Assembly: GCA_014240285.1 (NCBI GenBank)
Contig: JAAZXI010000012.1
Span: 1-35,093, forward strand
Length of the DNA stretch: 35,093 nt
Direction: 5' to 3'
DNA from: Methanobacteriota archaeon
GTDB lineage: Archaea > Thermoplasmatota > Poseidoniia > Poseidoniales > Thalassarchaeaceae
A program made the translations under genes and the position numbers. Of the stretch, positions 6,944 through 14,405 are shown piece after piece; the stretch's first letter is position 1; each line of letters begins with the position of its first letter. The notes beneath the pieces are model-generated. The model had not been told where the DNA came from and searched no databases. It worked only from the letters and a program-made list of their open reading frames with translations.

Positions 6944-8197
6944 CTACCACTCCGTCAGCATAGGGAAGGATTCGCCCATCGTCAGGCACTCCATCCCATC
7001 TGCGCCACGCGCCCATGTGTCTTCAGTCCCAATGGCTCCATCGGGATAAACCACCTTCGGCTCGATGGCCATGGTACCTCCTCGTTTCAGGGGCCGGTCG
7101 AAGCCCCTTGCCACCACAGGCGTCTCGTCTAGCTCGAGGCCCACAGAATGGCCGAGGAACCTAGCTTGATCAGGAGGCATCCCCATCAGGTGACCGGCAT
7201 GACCCATCTCAGCAGCCATAGCACACCCTTCTTCCCAGATAGCCGAGCAATCCATTCCTTTTCCAAGACCGTCTATGACAAAGTCAGCGACTTCCGCCAT
7301 GTCATCGAGCTTCTGTTTCCATTCATCGGAGAGTTGTCCGGCGCTGAAGATTCGAGTGCAGTCCGAGACGTAGCCGCGGTGGACATGGACGATGTCCACA
7401 AGGACCGGCTCACCCTCGTCCACTCTGGCAAAGCCCGCACCCAGCGAGGCCATCGGACTGCCTCCGAGTCCGGCTACGCCCGAGTCGAAGTACGAGGGCA
7501 CAGCGCCCGAGCGCCCTGTAGCGATGACCACTCTGTCGCAGTCCATCGGCCAGGTTCTCATTCTGATTCTCCCACCGAATCCCGCGGCCCTGCTCACCTC
7601 ATCGGCAGCCCCAGCCATCTCTATTTCGGTCCGTCCGAGGCCACCCTGGTCGCGAATTACTTCAAACATCATCCGATTGATTCTCCCGCTCTCGCGGTGC
7701 ATCTCCAGTTCCCAGTCTGATTTGGTCTCCCTGAGTGCGTACAAGATGCCCGTGCAGTCCTCGCTTTCGCCACCTAAACCATCTATTTTCGATGACAGGA
7801 AGGACCACCTAGATTTTGGTACCTTGGCGGCCAGCATCCCTGGGGCCTGAGTGCACCCTGCTTCACTGAGAGAACCCTCAAACTCGTCCATTCCGATTCG
7901 GGCTACGATGGAGTGCGGCGAATCACTGCCCCCGGCTTCGTAGCGGGCTCGTTTCAGAGAGCGCCTAACCCATTGAGTATTCGATATTCCCGAGCCCTCA
8001 GCGCCGACCAGCAGCAGTGAACTCTGTCGACCGCCAGTCAGCCAGTAGAGCTCGACCGGATCGTCGATTAGTACTGATTCATGGCCTGCTCGGGAAAGTG
8101 CCTCAGACAGCCTAGATTGCCTAGCCTCTAACTCTGATACGGGAACCCTCCAGTCCTCGCCGTCCGGGCCTGAAATGCGCTCGGCATCCCAACTCAT
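6944..8197 (-). CDS. M24-family aminopeptidase P / Xaa-Pro peptidase-like protein
   Basis: The 417-residue product has the creatinase/aminopeptidase-P layout: an N-terminal domain to about residue 155 and a C-terminal pita-bread catalytic domain. Metal ligands can be matched as D268 (LVDIV), D279 (VSDCTR), H350 (LGHSVGLELDE), E379 (MAIEP) and E392 (GTEDTW). It probably cleaves peptides with proline at the second position in the cytoplasm; no signal peptide is seen. The start at 8197 is chosen because the longer open frame would run through the divergent pgk start region and coding sequence. It heads a three-gene unit with the SLOG and MIP18-like genes. Confidence 0.88.
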   Translation of the reverse strand: MSWDAERISGPDGEDWRVPVSELEARQSRLSEALSRAGHESVLIDDPVELYWLTGGRQSSLLLVGAEGSGISNTQWVRRSLKRARYEAGGSDSPHSIVARIGMDEFEGSLSEAGCTQAPGMLAAKVPKSRWSFLSSKIDGLGGESEDCTGILYALRETKSDWELEMHRESGRINRMMFEVIRDQGGLGRTEIEMAGAADEVSRAAGFGGRIRMRTWPMDCDRVVIATGRSGAVPSYFDSGVAGLGGSPMASLGAGFARVDEGEPVLVDIVHVHRGYVSDCTRIFSAGQLSDEWKQKLDDMAEVADFVIDGLGKGMDCSAIWEEGCAMAAEMGHAGHLMGMPPDQARFLGHSVGLELDETPVVARGFDRPLKRGGTMAIEPKVVYPDGAIGTEDTWARGADGMECLTMGESFPMLTEW

Positions 8198-8264
8198 GCT
8201 AGCGCTTCTAGAGCCACCCACGAAAGGCATTGTGGGGGCACGTGGAGCGTGTTCTGCACCCACA

Positions 8265-9569
8265 ATGGCCATAGAGGGGCCGCTGGTGCCGCCAAACGTG
8301 ACTACCGTCCTGTCGCTGGACGACGTCCGCCTTGCGGGACGGACTGTACTGTACAGAACCGATGTCAATTCTCCTCTCCATCCGTCGACAGGAGCCTTCC
8401 TCGACGACAGTAGGTTGCGCTCGACGCTAGAGACTCTCAGGGACCTGTCGGATGCACAGGTCGTTATCATGGGGCATCAGTCGAGACCTGGAAAGGAGGA
8501 TTTCACCGATATGTCGGGCCACTGTGATCGGCTGTCTCGCTTGCTCGGACAGCCGATACGATTCGTCTCAGACGTCTGCGGAGAAGAAACGCTGGAGACC
8601 ATCGAAGCGATGCAACCCGGTGAGAAGGTATTCCTAGACAACGTCAGAATGCACCCTGAGGAGTATGGTCCTGAGAAGGTTGGCGAGGATGACGAGCGCG
8701 ACTCCGAGATTGTCACCAAGCTTTCCTCCCTGGCTGATGTCTACGTGACTGATGCCTTCGGTGCATCGCACCGCAACTCCCCGACTCTGACAGGATTTGC
8801 TGAGGAGATGCCTTGCATCGCGGGTCGGCTGATGAACAATGAGATTAGGGCACTGAGTCTTGCTGTAAACGATCCACCGAGGCCCTACATAGCGATTCTC
8901 GGCGGGGCAAAGTGCGACGACTCGCTGAGAGTCGCCCTCAATCTGATTGACCGCGAAGTGGTCGACACCATTGTCATGGTAGGAGTCGTTGGAAACCTGA
9001 TGCTGTGGGCAAGTGGTCATGATATCGGAAGTGGCAACAAGGAGTTCATCCGTGGTACTATGGGAGATGAATTCGAGAAGACCTGGGAGATGGCCGAGAG
9101 GCTGGCCACAGACCACTCGGAACTGCTATTCCTGCCTCGTGACCTTGCAGTCGAGATTGACGGCCAGCGCCAGTCGTTGGAACTCAGCGCGCTGCCGACA
9201 CAGCACCCAATCTACGACATCGGACTCCAGACATTGATGGATATGCGCCCTCTAATCATGGATGCCAACTGTGTGCTGTGGAACGGTCCAGCCTCATATT
9301 TCGAACTGCCTGAATTCGCCTTCGGAACCATCGAGATTCTCAACATGTGCGCGGAGACTACAGGGGTATCTATTGTCGGTGGCGGACACACCAGCGCATT
9401 GGTGAATCAGCGTGGAATGGCTGGAGAGGTCAGTCATAACAGCACCGGGGGCGGCTCGGCACTGGGCATGCTCTCGGGCGATTCGATGCCCGTGATCGAC
9501 GCACTCGCACGCTCGAACGATAAGTTCAGGCCACTGCTCGGTGCTTTGGGTCTCGGACCAGTGGAGTGA
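8265..9569 (+). CDS. pgk: Phosphoglycerate kinase (archaeal type)
   Basis: PGK interconverts 1,3-bisphosphoglycerate and 3-phosphoglycerate with ADP/ATP in glycolysis and gluconeogenesis. The 434-residue product carries the substrate-binding block LYRTDVNSPL, GHQSRPGKEDFT, FLDNVRMHPEE, YVTDAFGASHRNSPTL, LGGAKCDDSL, NGPASYFE and the nucleotide-end motif GGGHTSAL. The GGGHT form in place of bacterial GGGDT, and HQSRPG, are typical of archaeal PGKs. The ATG at 8265 is preferred because about 20 residues precede the first conserved strand; earlier in-frame ATGs overlap the divergent M24 gene. Only 67 bases separate the two starts. Confidence 0.96.
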   Translation: MAIEGPLVPPNVTTVLSLDDVRLAGRTVLYRTDVNSPLHPSTGAFLDDSRLRSTLETLRDLSDAQVVIMGHQSRPGKEDFTDMSGHCDRLSRLLGQPIRFVSDVCGEETLETIEAMQPGEKVFLDNVRMHPEEYGPEKVGEDDERDSEIVTKLSSLADVYVTDAFGASHRNSPTLTGFAEEMPCIAGRLMNNEIRALSLAVNDPPRPYIAILGGAKCDDSLRVALNLIDREVVDTIVMVGVVGNLMLWASGHDIGSGNKEFIRGTMGDEFEKTWEMAERLATDHSELLFLPRDLAVEIDGQRQSLELSALPTQHPIYDIGLQTLMDMRPLIMDANCVLWNGPASYFELPEFAFGTIEILNMCAETTGVSIVGGGHTSALVNQRGMAGEVSHNSTGGGSALGMLSGDSMPVIDALARSNDKFRPLLGALGLGPVE

Positions 9570-9641
9570 GCCACTGGGGAGACTTGAACTCCCGACCTCC
9601 TGATTACGAATCAGGTGCTCTACCAACTAAGCTACAGTGGC
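9569..9641 (-). tRNA. tRNA-Thr (anticodon CGU)
   Basis: The minus strand folds into a full cloverleaf: acceptor GCCACTG pairing with CAGTGGC, D-arm GCTT...GAGC, anticodon stem CCTGA/TCAGG with loop TTCGTAA (anticodon CGT, reading ACG), and T-arm GGGAG/CTCCC with TTCAAGT. There is no intron and no encoded CCA. The discriminator U73 is the complement of the last base of the pgk stop codon (9567-9569), so the two genes meet tail to tail with a one-base overlap. U73 is acceptable for archaeal tRNA-Thr. Confidence 0.95.
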
Positions 9642-9665
9642 GTCAACGCGGCCACCTGAGGCACT

Positions 9666-9675
9666 CGCATAAGAG
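9666..9675 (-). promoter_or_regulatory. Possible TATA box for tRNA-Thr
   Basis: On the minus strand CTCTTATGCG lies about 30 bases before the tRNA 5' end, near the expected position for an archaeal TATA box. The match is weak and there is no other A/T-rich element in the gap. Confidence 0.35.
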
Positions 9676-9723
9676 AATCGGTGCCGTAGGTAATGCTAAG
9701 TCAACAATGTCCTTTGCAGCGCT

Positions 9724-10287
9724 ATGGAAGAGACTGACGAGGGCGCAGCCCCGGAAGGAACGACACTAGCAGGAACACCGAATGCCACCCCCACTGGCGA
9801 TGATGGCGGAGCGTACGGCCAACCCACTGTGATGGTTGGACCAAAGAGCTCTTTGCCCAAGATTATGGGAATTCTCATGATGATTTACGGTGCCATAATG
9901 GGGCTACTTTCGATTCTTGGATTACTCGCAATTGGTATGACTTTGGATAGTTACGCGGAAATGGGGATAGAGGTTAGCTCGGGATTCATGTATCTTGAAT
10001 CGATAACTGCGGTAGTCGTCAATTTCGTGGTAGCTTATGCCGGATATCAGGTCTTTAACTATCAGAGAAGCGGTGTCATGATGGGCCTCTACGCAATCGG
10101 GGCCAGCCTCGCCGTGTCGCTGATTGGTACTCTATTGTATGCCGATGCAATGGCTGAGATGGCCGGAGACAGTGCTCTCGGAGCAGCCATGGGAGGCATT
10201 GGCGCATTCTTCAGTATCTTCTGCGCTGCTATTTGCGGCCTTTTGGTGGCTCTGCCAATTCTCGCCTCTGCCGATTCCTTGGAATGA
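9724..10287 (+). CDS. Small four-helix membrane protein of unknown function
   Basis: The 187-residue product starts with about 40 polar residues rich in Gly, Thr and Asp. Four hydrophobic segments follow at roughly 46-70, 88-106, 113-135 and 150-178; helix-breaking Gly and Met are frequent (PKIMGILMMIYGAIMG). No catalytic or transport motif is visible and no family is recognised. The gene stands alone between tRNA-Thr and a convergent mutase gene: its TGA and the opposing stop codon are adjacent, forming TGATCA at 10285-10290 with no spacer. The ribosome binding site before the ATG is weak. Confidence 0.75.
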   Translation: MEETDEGAAPEGTTLAGTPNATPTGDDGGAYGQPTVMVGPKSSLPKIMGILMMIYGAIMGLLSILGLLAIGMTLDSYAEMGIEVSSGFMYLESITAVVVNFVVAYAGYQVFNYQRSGVMMGLYAIGASLAVSLIGTLLYADAMAEMAGDSALGAAMGGIGAFFSIFCAAICGLLVALPILASADSLE

Positions 10288-11673
10288 TCAACGCAGCGTG
10301 CTGAGATCCGTAAGATGCCCGATGCGGGCATTCACATCCGCGAGGATGCTCTCCAGCGCAGCCTCTGTACGACCCTCCGCTCGCATCACTAGGATGGCCT
10401 CGGTATTGCTCGGTCGGCACAGATACCAACCGTCGTCGTAACGCACCCTGATGCCATCCACCCTGGAGCACTCCATGTCCGAGAAGGCTTCCTGTACGGC
10501 TGTCATGACTTCTTCCCGCTCATTAGGTAGTGGGATCTTAGTCTCCCCCGTTGAAGGGTAGTCTGGCATGAATGAGAAACGCTCTGAGAAGGATTGACCA
10601 CCATCTGAGGGAGCAGGATCGCGTCCGATTATCTCTAGCAAGCGCGCGGAGTTGTAGAGTGAGTCGTCAAAGCCCGGCCAGCGGTCGTGCAGGAAGAAAT
10701 GCCCCGACATCTCACCCGCCATCGGGGCTTGGGGATTGTCCCGCAACTCTCTCTTCATGAATGAGTGACCGGTTCTCACCATTCTCGGCACACCGCCAGC
10801 AGAGGCGATTGCCTCTTCTAGTGCCATACTGCATTTGACATCGAAGTACACTGTTCTCTCGGCCTCCGTGGCATCTTCAGGGAGGTTGGACAGAATGTCT
10901 GAGGCGAATATTGCCATCAACCTGTCCGGGTGGATGAAGCGTCCAGCTTCGTCGACCACACCAATTCTATCCCCATCCCCATCCATCCCAATGCCGAACT
11001 CGGCTCCGTGCTCGACCACTGCAGCTGCTAGATCGGCCATGTTGTCTGGACGGGTCGGATCCGGAGGGTGGTTCGAGAAGTTGCTGTCCCACTCGCAGTA
11101 CAGCGGAATCGCATCGATTTCTAGGGCATCCATGAGTCTCACTGCTAGAGGACCTGGGACAGCGTTGCCGCAGTCCACTACGATACGAATCGGCCTAGCA
11201 GGCCTGCCGGCATTCTCAACTATCGTGCGAATGTAGTGGTCCTCAAAGCCACCCACTTCGACGTGAGTACCCTCGCCCTCGCGGAACTCGCCAGACTCGA
11301 AGGTCACCCTAAGCTCCTGCAGTTCATCTCCGGCCACCGGAAGCTTGCCGTGACAGATCTTGAATCCGTTGTACTCGGGCGGGTTGTGGCTCGCTGTGAT
11401 GGCCACAGCGGCCTGCACAGGGAGGTCGACCGTGGCGCGGTACAGCACCCCGGTAGTGGTCACACCCAAATCGAGGACATCCGCGCCGGTGCTGACGAGG
11501 CCCTCGGCGAAGGCGGCATGGAGCTCGGCCCCGGAATCCCTGATGTCCCTCGCAATGGCAACCGCGGAGGCACCGAGGTGAGTGGCCACGGCCCGACCTA
11601 GGGTGTTGGCGAATTCGGGCGTCAACTCACTGCCTGCGATGCCCCTGATGTCGTACGCCTTGAACACGCTCAC
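10288..11673 (-). CDS. manB: Phosphomannomutase/phosphoglucomutase
   Basis: This alpha-D-phosphohexomutase interconverts hexose 6-phosphate and 1-phosphate, feeding nucleotide-sugar synthesis. The 461-residue protein has all four signature sites: phosphoserine S95 in TASHNPPEYNGFK, the magnesium loop DGDGDR (231-236), the sugar-specificity loop GEMSGH (320-325), and the phosphate-binding RPSNTE (420-425). GEMSGH is typical of enzymes acting on mannose and/or glucose phosphates. The start is GTG at 11673; a second GTG two codons later is equally possible. It is the last gene of the HAD-UppS-Nudix-RidA-cupin run, 52 bases after the cupin stop. Confidence 0.93.
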   Translation of the reverse strand: MSVFKAYDIRGIAGSELTPEFANTLGRAVATHLGASAVAIARDIRDSGAELHAAFAEGLVSTGADVLDLGVTTTGVLYRATVDLPVQAAVAITASHNPPEYNGFKICHGKLPVAGDELQELRVTFESGEFREGEGTHVEVGGFEDHYIRTIVENAGRPARPIRIVVDCGNAVPGPLAVRLMDALEIDAIPLYCEWDSNFSNHPPDPTRPDNMADLAAAVVEHGAEFGIGMDGDGDRIGVVDEAGRFIHPDRLMAIFASDILSNLPEDATEAERTVYFDVKCSMALEEAIASAGGVPRMVRTGHSFMKRELRDNPQAPMAGEMSGHFFLHDRWPGFDDSLYNSARLLEIIGRDPAPSDGGQSFSERFSFMPDYPSTGETKIPLPNEREEVMTAVQEAFSDMECSRVDGIRVRYDDGWYLCRPSNTEAILVMRAEGRTEAALESILADVNARIGHLTDLSTLR

Positions 11674-11725
11674 AGCCCGGGCCAGATGCAGGCACTCCTA
11701 AGCGTTCCCGATTCGGGACAGCCTC

Positions 11726-12082
11726 TCAATCAGCGTACTTGTTGGCCCCTAAGAAGTGCAGTGAGACGTATTTCTCGTCGCCGACTACCCAACTGTCGTG
11801 CGGCTCGGGGCCGATGTAGAACAGATCGCCCGGGCCAAGGGTGTACACCTCGCCGTCTTTGAACGCACAGGTCGCCTGGCCTTCGAGTACCATCCCGAGG
11901 TGCTCGACTTCGCAGAAATCCGTATCAGTCAGTGGTGAGACATCCACAGACCACTTCCAACCGGGCTCGTAGGTAGCTCGTCCGATGGTCATACTATCGA
12001 AATGAATCACTTCGAACCGACCCTTCTCAAACTCTCGTAACTCATCAGACTCCTCAAAACGCTTCAGGATGATATCGTGCAT
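11726..12082 (-). CDS. Cupin-domain protein
   Basis: The 118-residue protein is a single cupin barrel. The first cupin motif is represented by EVEHLGMVLEGQATCAFKDGE, shortened here to its core HLGMVLEG, and the second by GPGDLFYIGPEPHDSWV with a retained His. Metal ligands are partly present (His in motif 1 and in motif 2). No substrate can be assigned; small cupins include isomerases, dioxygenases and sugar- or ligand-binding proteins. The ATG overlaps the RidA stop codon by one base (TAATG), so translation is probably coupled. Confidence 0.82.
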   Translation of the reverse strand: MHDIILKRFEESDELREFEKGRFEVIHFDSMTIGRATYEPGWKWSVDVSPLTDTDFCEVEHLGMVLEGQATCAFKDGEVYTLGPGDLFYIGPEPHDSWVVGDEKYVSLHFLGANKYAD

Positions 12083-12456
12083 TATGCTTCACCACAACCG
12101 CGAAATGCTTCACAGACAATTTCAATCAGAGCGCCGCCAGGTAGGTCCGCGACTCCATAGGTTGCTCTGGCAGGTGGCATCGAGTCCCCGAGCCACTCGG
12201 AGTAGATTTCGTTGATCGTAGAGAAGAATCCTATGTCGGCCAACAGGATAGTGACCTTGACAAGGTCCGATTTGGAGCTTCCGGCCGCAGCCAGCAGACC
12301 ATCTACCTTGGCCAGAGTGCCACGAGTCTGAGCCTCTATCCCTTCTACCGATACGTCCACCTGACCTGACAGCCAGACGTGCTCCTTTACGCTGATTCCC
12401 GGGCTATATGGTCCGAAGACAGCTCCGCCAGTATCGATCTTTAGTTTGCGAGTCAT
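12082..12456 (-). CDS. RidA family protein (YjgF/UK114)
   Basis: RidA proteins hydrolyse reactive enamine/imine intermediates released by PLP enzymes. The 124-residue product has the family length and pattern: WLSGQVDVS near the N-terminus, a repeated helix (AQTRGTLAKVDGLLAAAGSS is the conserved central helix), VKVTILLADIGFFSTINEIY, and PPARATYGVADLPGGALIEI with the arginine that binds the substrate carboxylate. The C-terminal family strand is slightly altered (IVCEAF for IEAIA), so it may belong to a divergent RidA subgroup. It lies 30 bases after the Nudix gene. Confidence 0.9.
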   Translation of the reverse strand: MTRKLKIDTGGAVFGPYSPGISVKEHVWLSGQVDVSVEGIEAQTRGTLAKVDGLLAAAGSSKSDLVKVTILLADIGFFSTINEIYSEWLGDSMPPARATYGVADLPGGALIEIVCEAFRGCGEA

Positions 12457-12486
12457 AACTCCCGCACAGGCTCTTCGATGATATGC

Positions 12487-12939
12487 TTACTCACCCAACA
12501 TCTCAATGATTCGGATATGGCTTCCAGCCACTTGATCGGCCGCCAGATCGGCTATTGGTACCCAAGCAGCATCTGCTGCATCATCTCCACCCCTCGGTAC
12601 CGCTTCAGGGTCCACGTCAACTAGGTAGAACATCGCTATGATGTGTTTTCTCGGGTCTCTGTTGGGGTCGCCGTGGATTGCGAGGGCGACCGGGTCGTGG
12701 CCTTCGACCCCGGTTTCCTCCTCAAGCTCGCGTAGGACTGCGTGTTCAGGATCCTCACCGTAATCTACGAAGCCACCTGGAAATGCCCATCTCCCCTTCC
12801 AGACTTCGGGCGCACCGCCTCTTCTGATTAGCAAAGCCTCGATGCCAGACTCGCCCTCTCTGAGGGCGACGGCATCCACAGCGACAGCCGGATTACTGTA
12901 ACCGTCGCGCCCGCAGGCATCACACACCTCACTCTCCAT
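12487..12939 (-). CDS. Nudix hydrolase
   Basis: The 150-residue protein carries a perfect Nudix box, G-x5-E-x7-R-E-L-x-E-E-x-G-V, at residues 56-78. It begins with a short CDACG Cys pair. The APEVWKGRWAFPGG lead-in is common in ADP-ribose- and NADH-type pyrophosphatases. The exact substrate is not readable. Its ATG lies 11 bases inside the end of the UppS gene, a sign of translational coupling. A house-cleaning role for nucleotide-sugar or dinucleotide by-products would fit the RidA neighbour. Confidence 0.93.
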   Translation of the reverse strand: MESEVCDACGRDGYSNPAVAVDAVALREGESGIEALLIRRGGAPEVWKGRWAFPGGFVDYGEDPEHAVLRELEEETGVEGHDPVALAIHGDPNRDPRKHIIAMFYLVDVDPEAVPRGGDDAADAAWVPIADLAADQVAGSHIRIIEMLGE

Positions 12940-13810
12940 AGCGACGCCTCCTGCTTTGGTAGGATTCGAGGGCCTCGTAGAGGTCGTTCTTGGAGAATGA
13001 GGGCCAGTGGACGTCGGTGAAGTGTAGTTCTGAATAGGCTATCTGCCAAAGCAGAAAGTTCGAGATTCTCTCTTCGCCACTAGTCCTGATGACGAGATCC
13101 GGATCAGGCAGATCAGCTGTGTACATCCTAGCTGAGATCTGAGCCGAGTCTATCGATTCCAGCGCGAGCTCACCCTTGGCGTGGTCCTCTGCGACTTCGC
13201 GCACCGCATCGATAATCTCCTCCCTCCCTCCGTAGGCCAGACATACTGTGAACAGGAAGTCGGAATGATCGGCAGTCCGGCTCTCGGCTCGGTCAATCGC
13301 CTCGCGCACCCTTGAAGGCAGGCTCTCCAAGCGACCAACGGCCTGCACCTTGACACCACGTGAGTGTATACGCGAATCTTCTGCAATCTCGTCGAGACCG
13401 GCGATATACAGGTCGTAAAGAGATTCAAGTTCATCCTCTGGGCGCTCGCGCATGTTCTCGGTTGAGAGTGCATACACAGTGAGGTATGGAATCCCTAGGT
13501 CGAGAATCCAGTCCATCACCTCCTTGAGCTTCTCCTTACCTTGGTGATGACCCATATCACGCCCTATGTTGCTTCCCCAAGCGAACCTCCGGTTGCCGTC
13601 CATGATGATGGAGACATGCTCGGGAAGATCACCTTCCTTCAACCGGTCACCCAGCCTGTTGGCCCGGATTCTGTCGGTCCTAGAAACGAAGCTCCATGCG
13701 TAGCTGGAGTTCGCAATCACCTTTGCTGGGGCCGAGATTATCCTGAACCCCAGCAACCACTTGGCCAAACCGTCGATACGACGTCCCAGCGACTTGCGCA
13801 TGCGCCCCAT
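12929..13810 (-). CDS. uppS: Cis-prenyltransferase (undecaprenyl diphosphate synthase family)
   Basis: The enzyme elongates an allylic diphosphate with isopentenyl units to the long cis-polyprenol that, in archaea, carries glycans for N-glycosylation. The 293-residue product has IIMDGNRRFA (D71 catalytic), GHHQGKEKL, VYALSTEN, VCLAYGGREEI, and the family C-terminal pattern DLVIRTSGEERISNF with YSELHF. About 60 residues precede the first conserved strand. The ATG at 13810 has GGTGAG four bases upstream; a TTG at 13855 would be longer but lacks a binding site. It follows the HAD gene by 49 bases. Confidence 0.94.
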   Translation of the reverse strand: MGRMRKSLGRRIDGLAKWLLGFRIISAPAKVIANSSYAWSFVSRTDRIRANRLGDRLKEGDLPEHVSIIMDGNRRFAWGSNIGRDMGHHQGKEKLKEVMDWILDLGIPYLTVYALSTENMRERPEDELESLYDLYIAGLDEIAEDSRIHSRGVKVQAVGRLESLPSRVREAIDRAESRTADHSDFLFTVCLAYGGREEIIDAVREVAEDHAKGELALESIDSAQISARMYTADLPDPDLVIRTSGEERISNFLLWQIAYSELHFTDVHWPSFSKNDLYEALESYQSRRRRYGE

Positions 13811-13859
13811 GCTCTCACCAAATGCTGACTGCGCTAAAGGGCGTCGCCTAGCCAAGCAA

Positions 13860-14405
13860 CTACTCGAAGACGATGTCCGCCCCGTCTTCGAGTTTGTCCA
13901 ACAGGCCCTTTTCAGGGTTGACGACGACTACTTGCCCAGCGTGCTCCCACACGGCAAGGTCGTGGTGACTGTTGCCTGCGTATCCGAAACCGTTCTCACC
14001 ATATCTGGAGACCAGAGCTTCGGCCTTGCGCTTGTCACGTAGATTGTATGTGGCGTCTGATGCCATCACATCAGAGAACAGCCCCACGTGGGCGGCCACT
14101 CTCTCGGCCACTATACGGTCGGATGCGGTTGCCAGCACCAGTGTGCGCCCCCTCGCTCGCTCTCCTGTGATCCAGTCGAGGAAAGCCTCGTGGTAGTCCA
14201 GCTCTGAGGGATCGAAGACCAGCCTCTCAGCGAGATCCCTCTTCCACTGTGCCCTTCTTCCTGTGAGTTCCTTCAGAATCATTCCAGGAAGTACCCAAGG
14301 ACGCCTAACTACGACCCGGGAGAAGCTAATCCTGCTCATATCTGAGAGAATTAGAGTACCGTCCATGTCAACGGCCAGTGGGATGTCCGACACAGCATCT
14401 CCCAT
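13860..14405 (-). CDS. HAD phosphatase, stand-alone form of the UbiA-associated HAD domain
   Basis: The 181-residue HAD protein has the nucleophile motif DMDGT (D13, D15), motif II LATAS (91-95), a conserved Lys-rich stretch LRDKRKAEAL, and GNSHHD (144-149) as motif IV. Its pattern resembles the N-terminal HAD domain of proteins in which HAD is fused to a UbiA prenyltransferase: DLAER, a YHEAFLDWI helix, RTLVLATAS, AAHVGLFSDVMASD. Here the UbiA part is absent and a cis-prenyltransferase follows, so a polyprenyl- or sugar-phosphate substrate is plausible but unproved. It is the first gene of the minus-strand operon, and its ATG overlaps a divergent ATG. Confidence 0.85.
   Translation of the reverse strand: MGDAVSDIPLAVDMDGTLILSDMSRISFSRVVVRRPWVLPGMILKELTGRRAQWKRDLAERLVFDPSELDYHEAFLDWITGERARGRTLVLATASDRIVAERVAAHVGLFSDVMASDATYNLRDKRKAEALVSRYGENGFGYAGNSHHDLAVWEHAGQVVVVNPEKGLLDKLEDGADIVFE

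Noticed and set aside
8198-8470. A 91-codon N-terminal extension of the M24 peptidase
   Set aside because: The extension runs through the divergent promoter and the conserved pgk N-terminus; the family does not need it.
12082-12939. Nudix-RidA-cupin as an antiphage or toxin-type module
   Set aside because: All three look like ordinary metabolic enzymes and nothing around them (no mobile element, no effector domain) points to defence.
13811-13855. TTG start adding 15 residues to UppS
   Set aside because: It has no ribosome binding site, while ATG 13810 has GGTGAG at the right distance.
14263-14403. An upstream extension of the unknown membrane protein
   Set aside because: It is antisense to the well-supported HAD domain and shows no protein-like composition.
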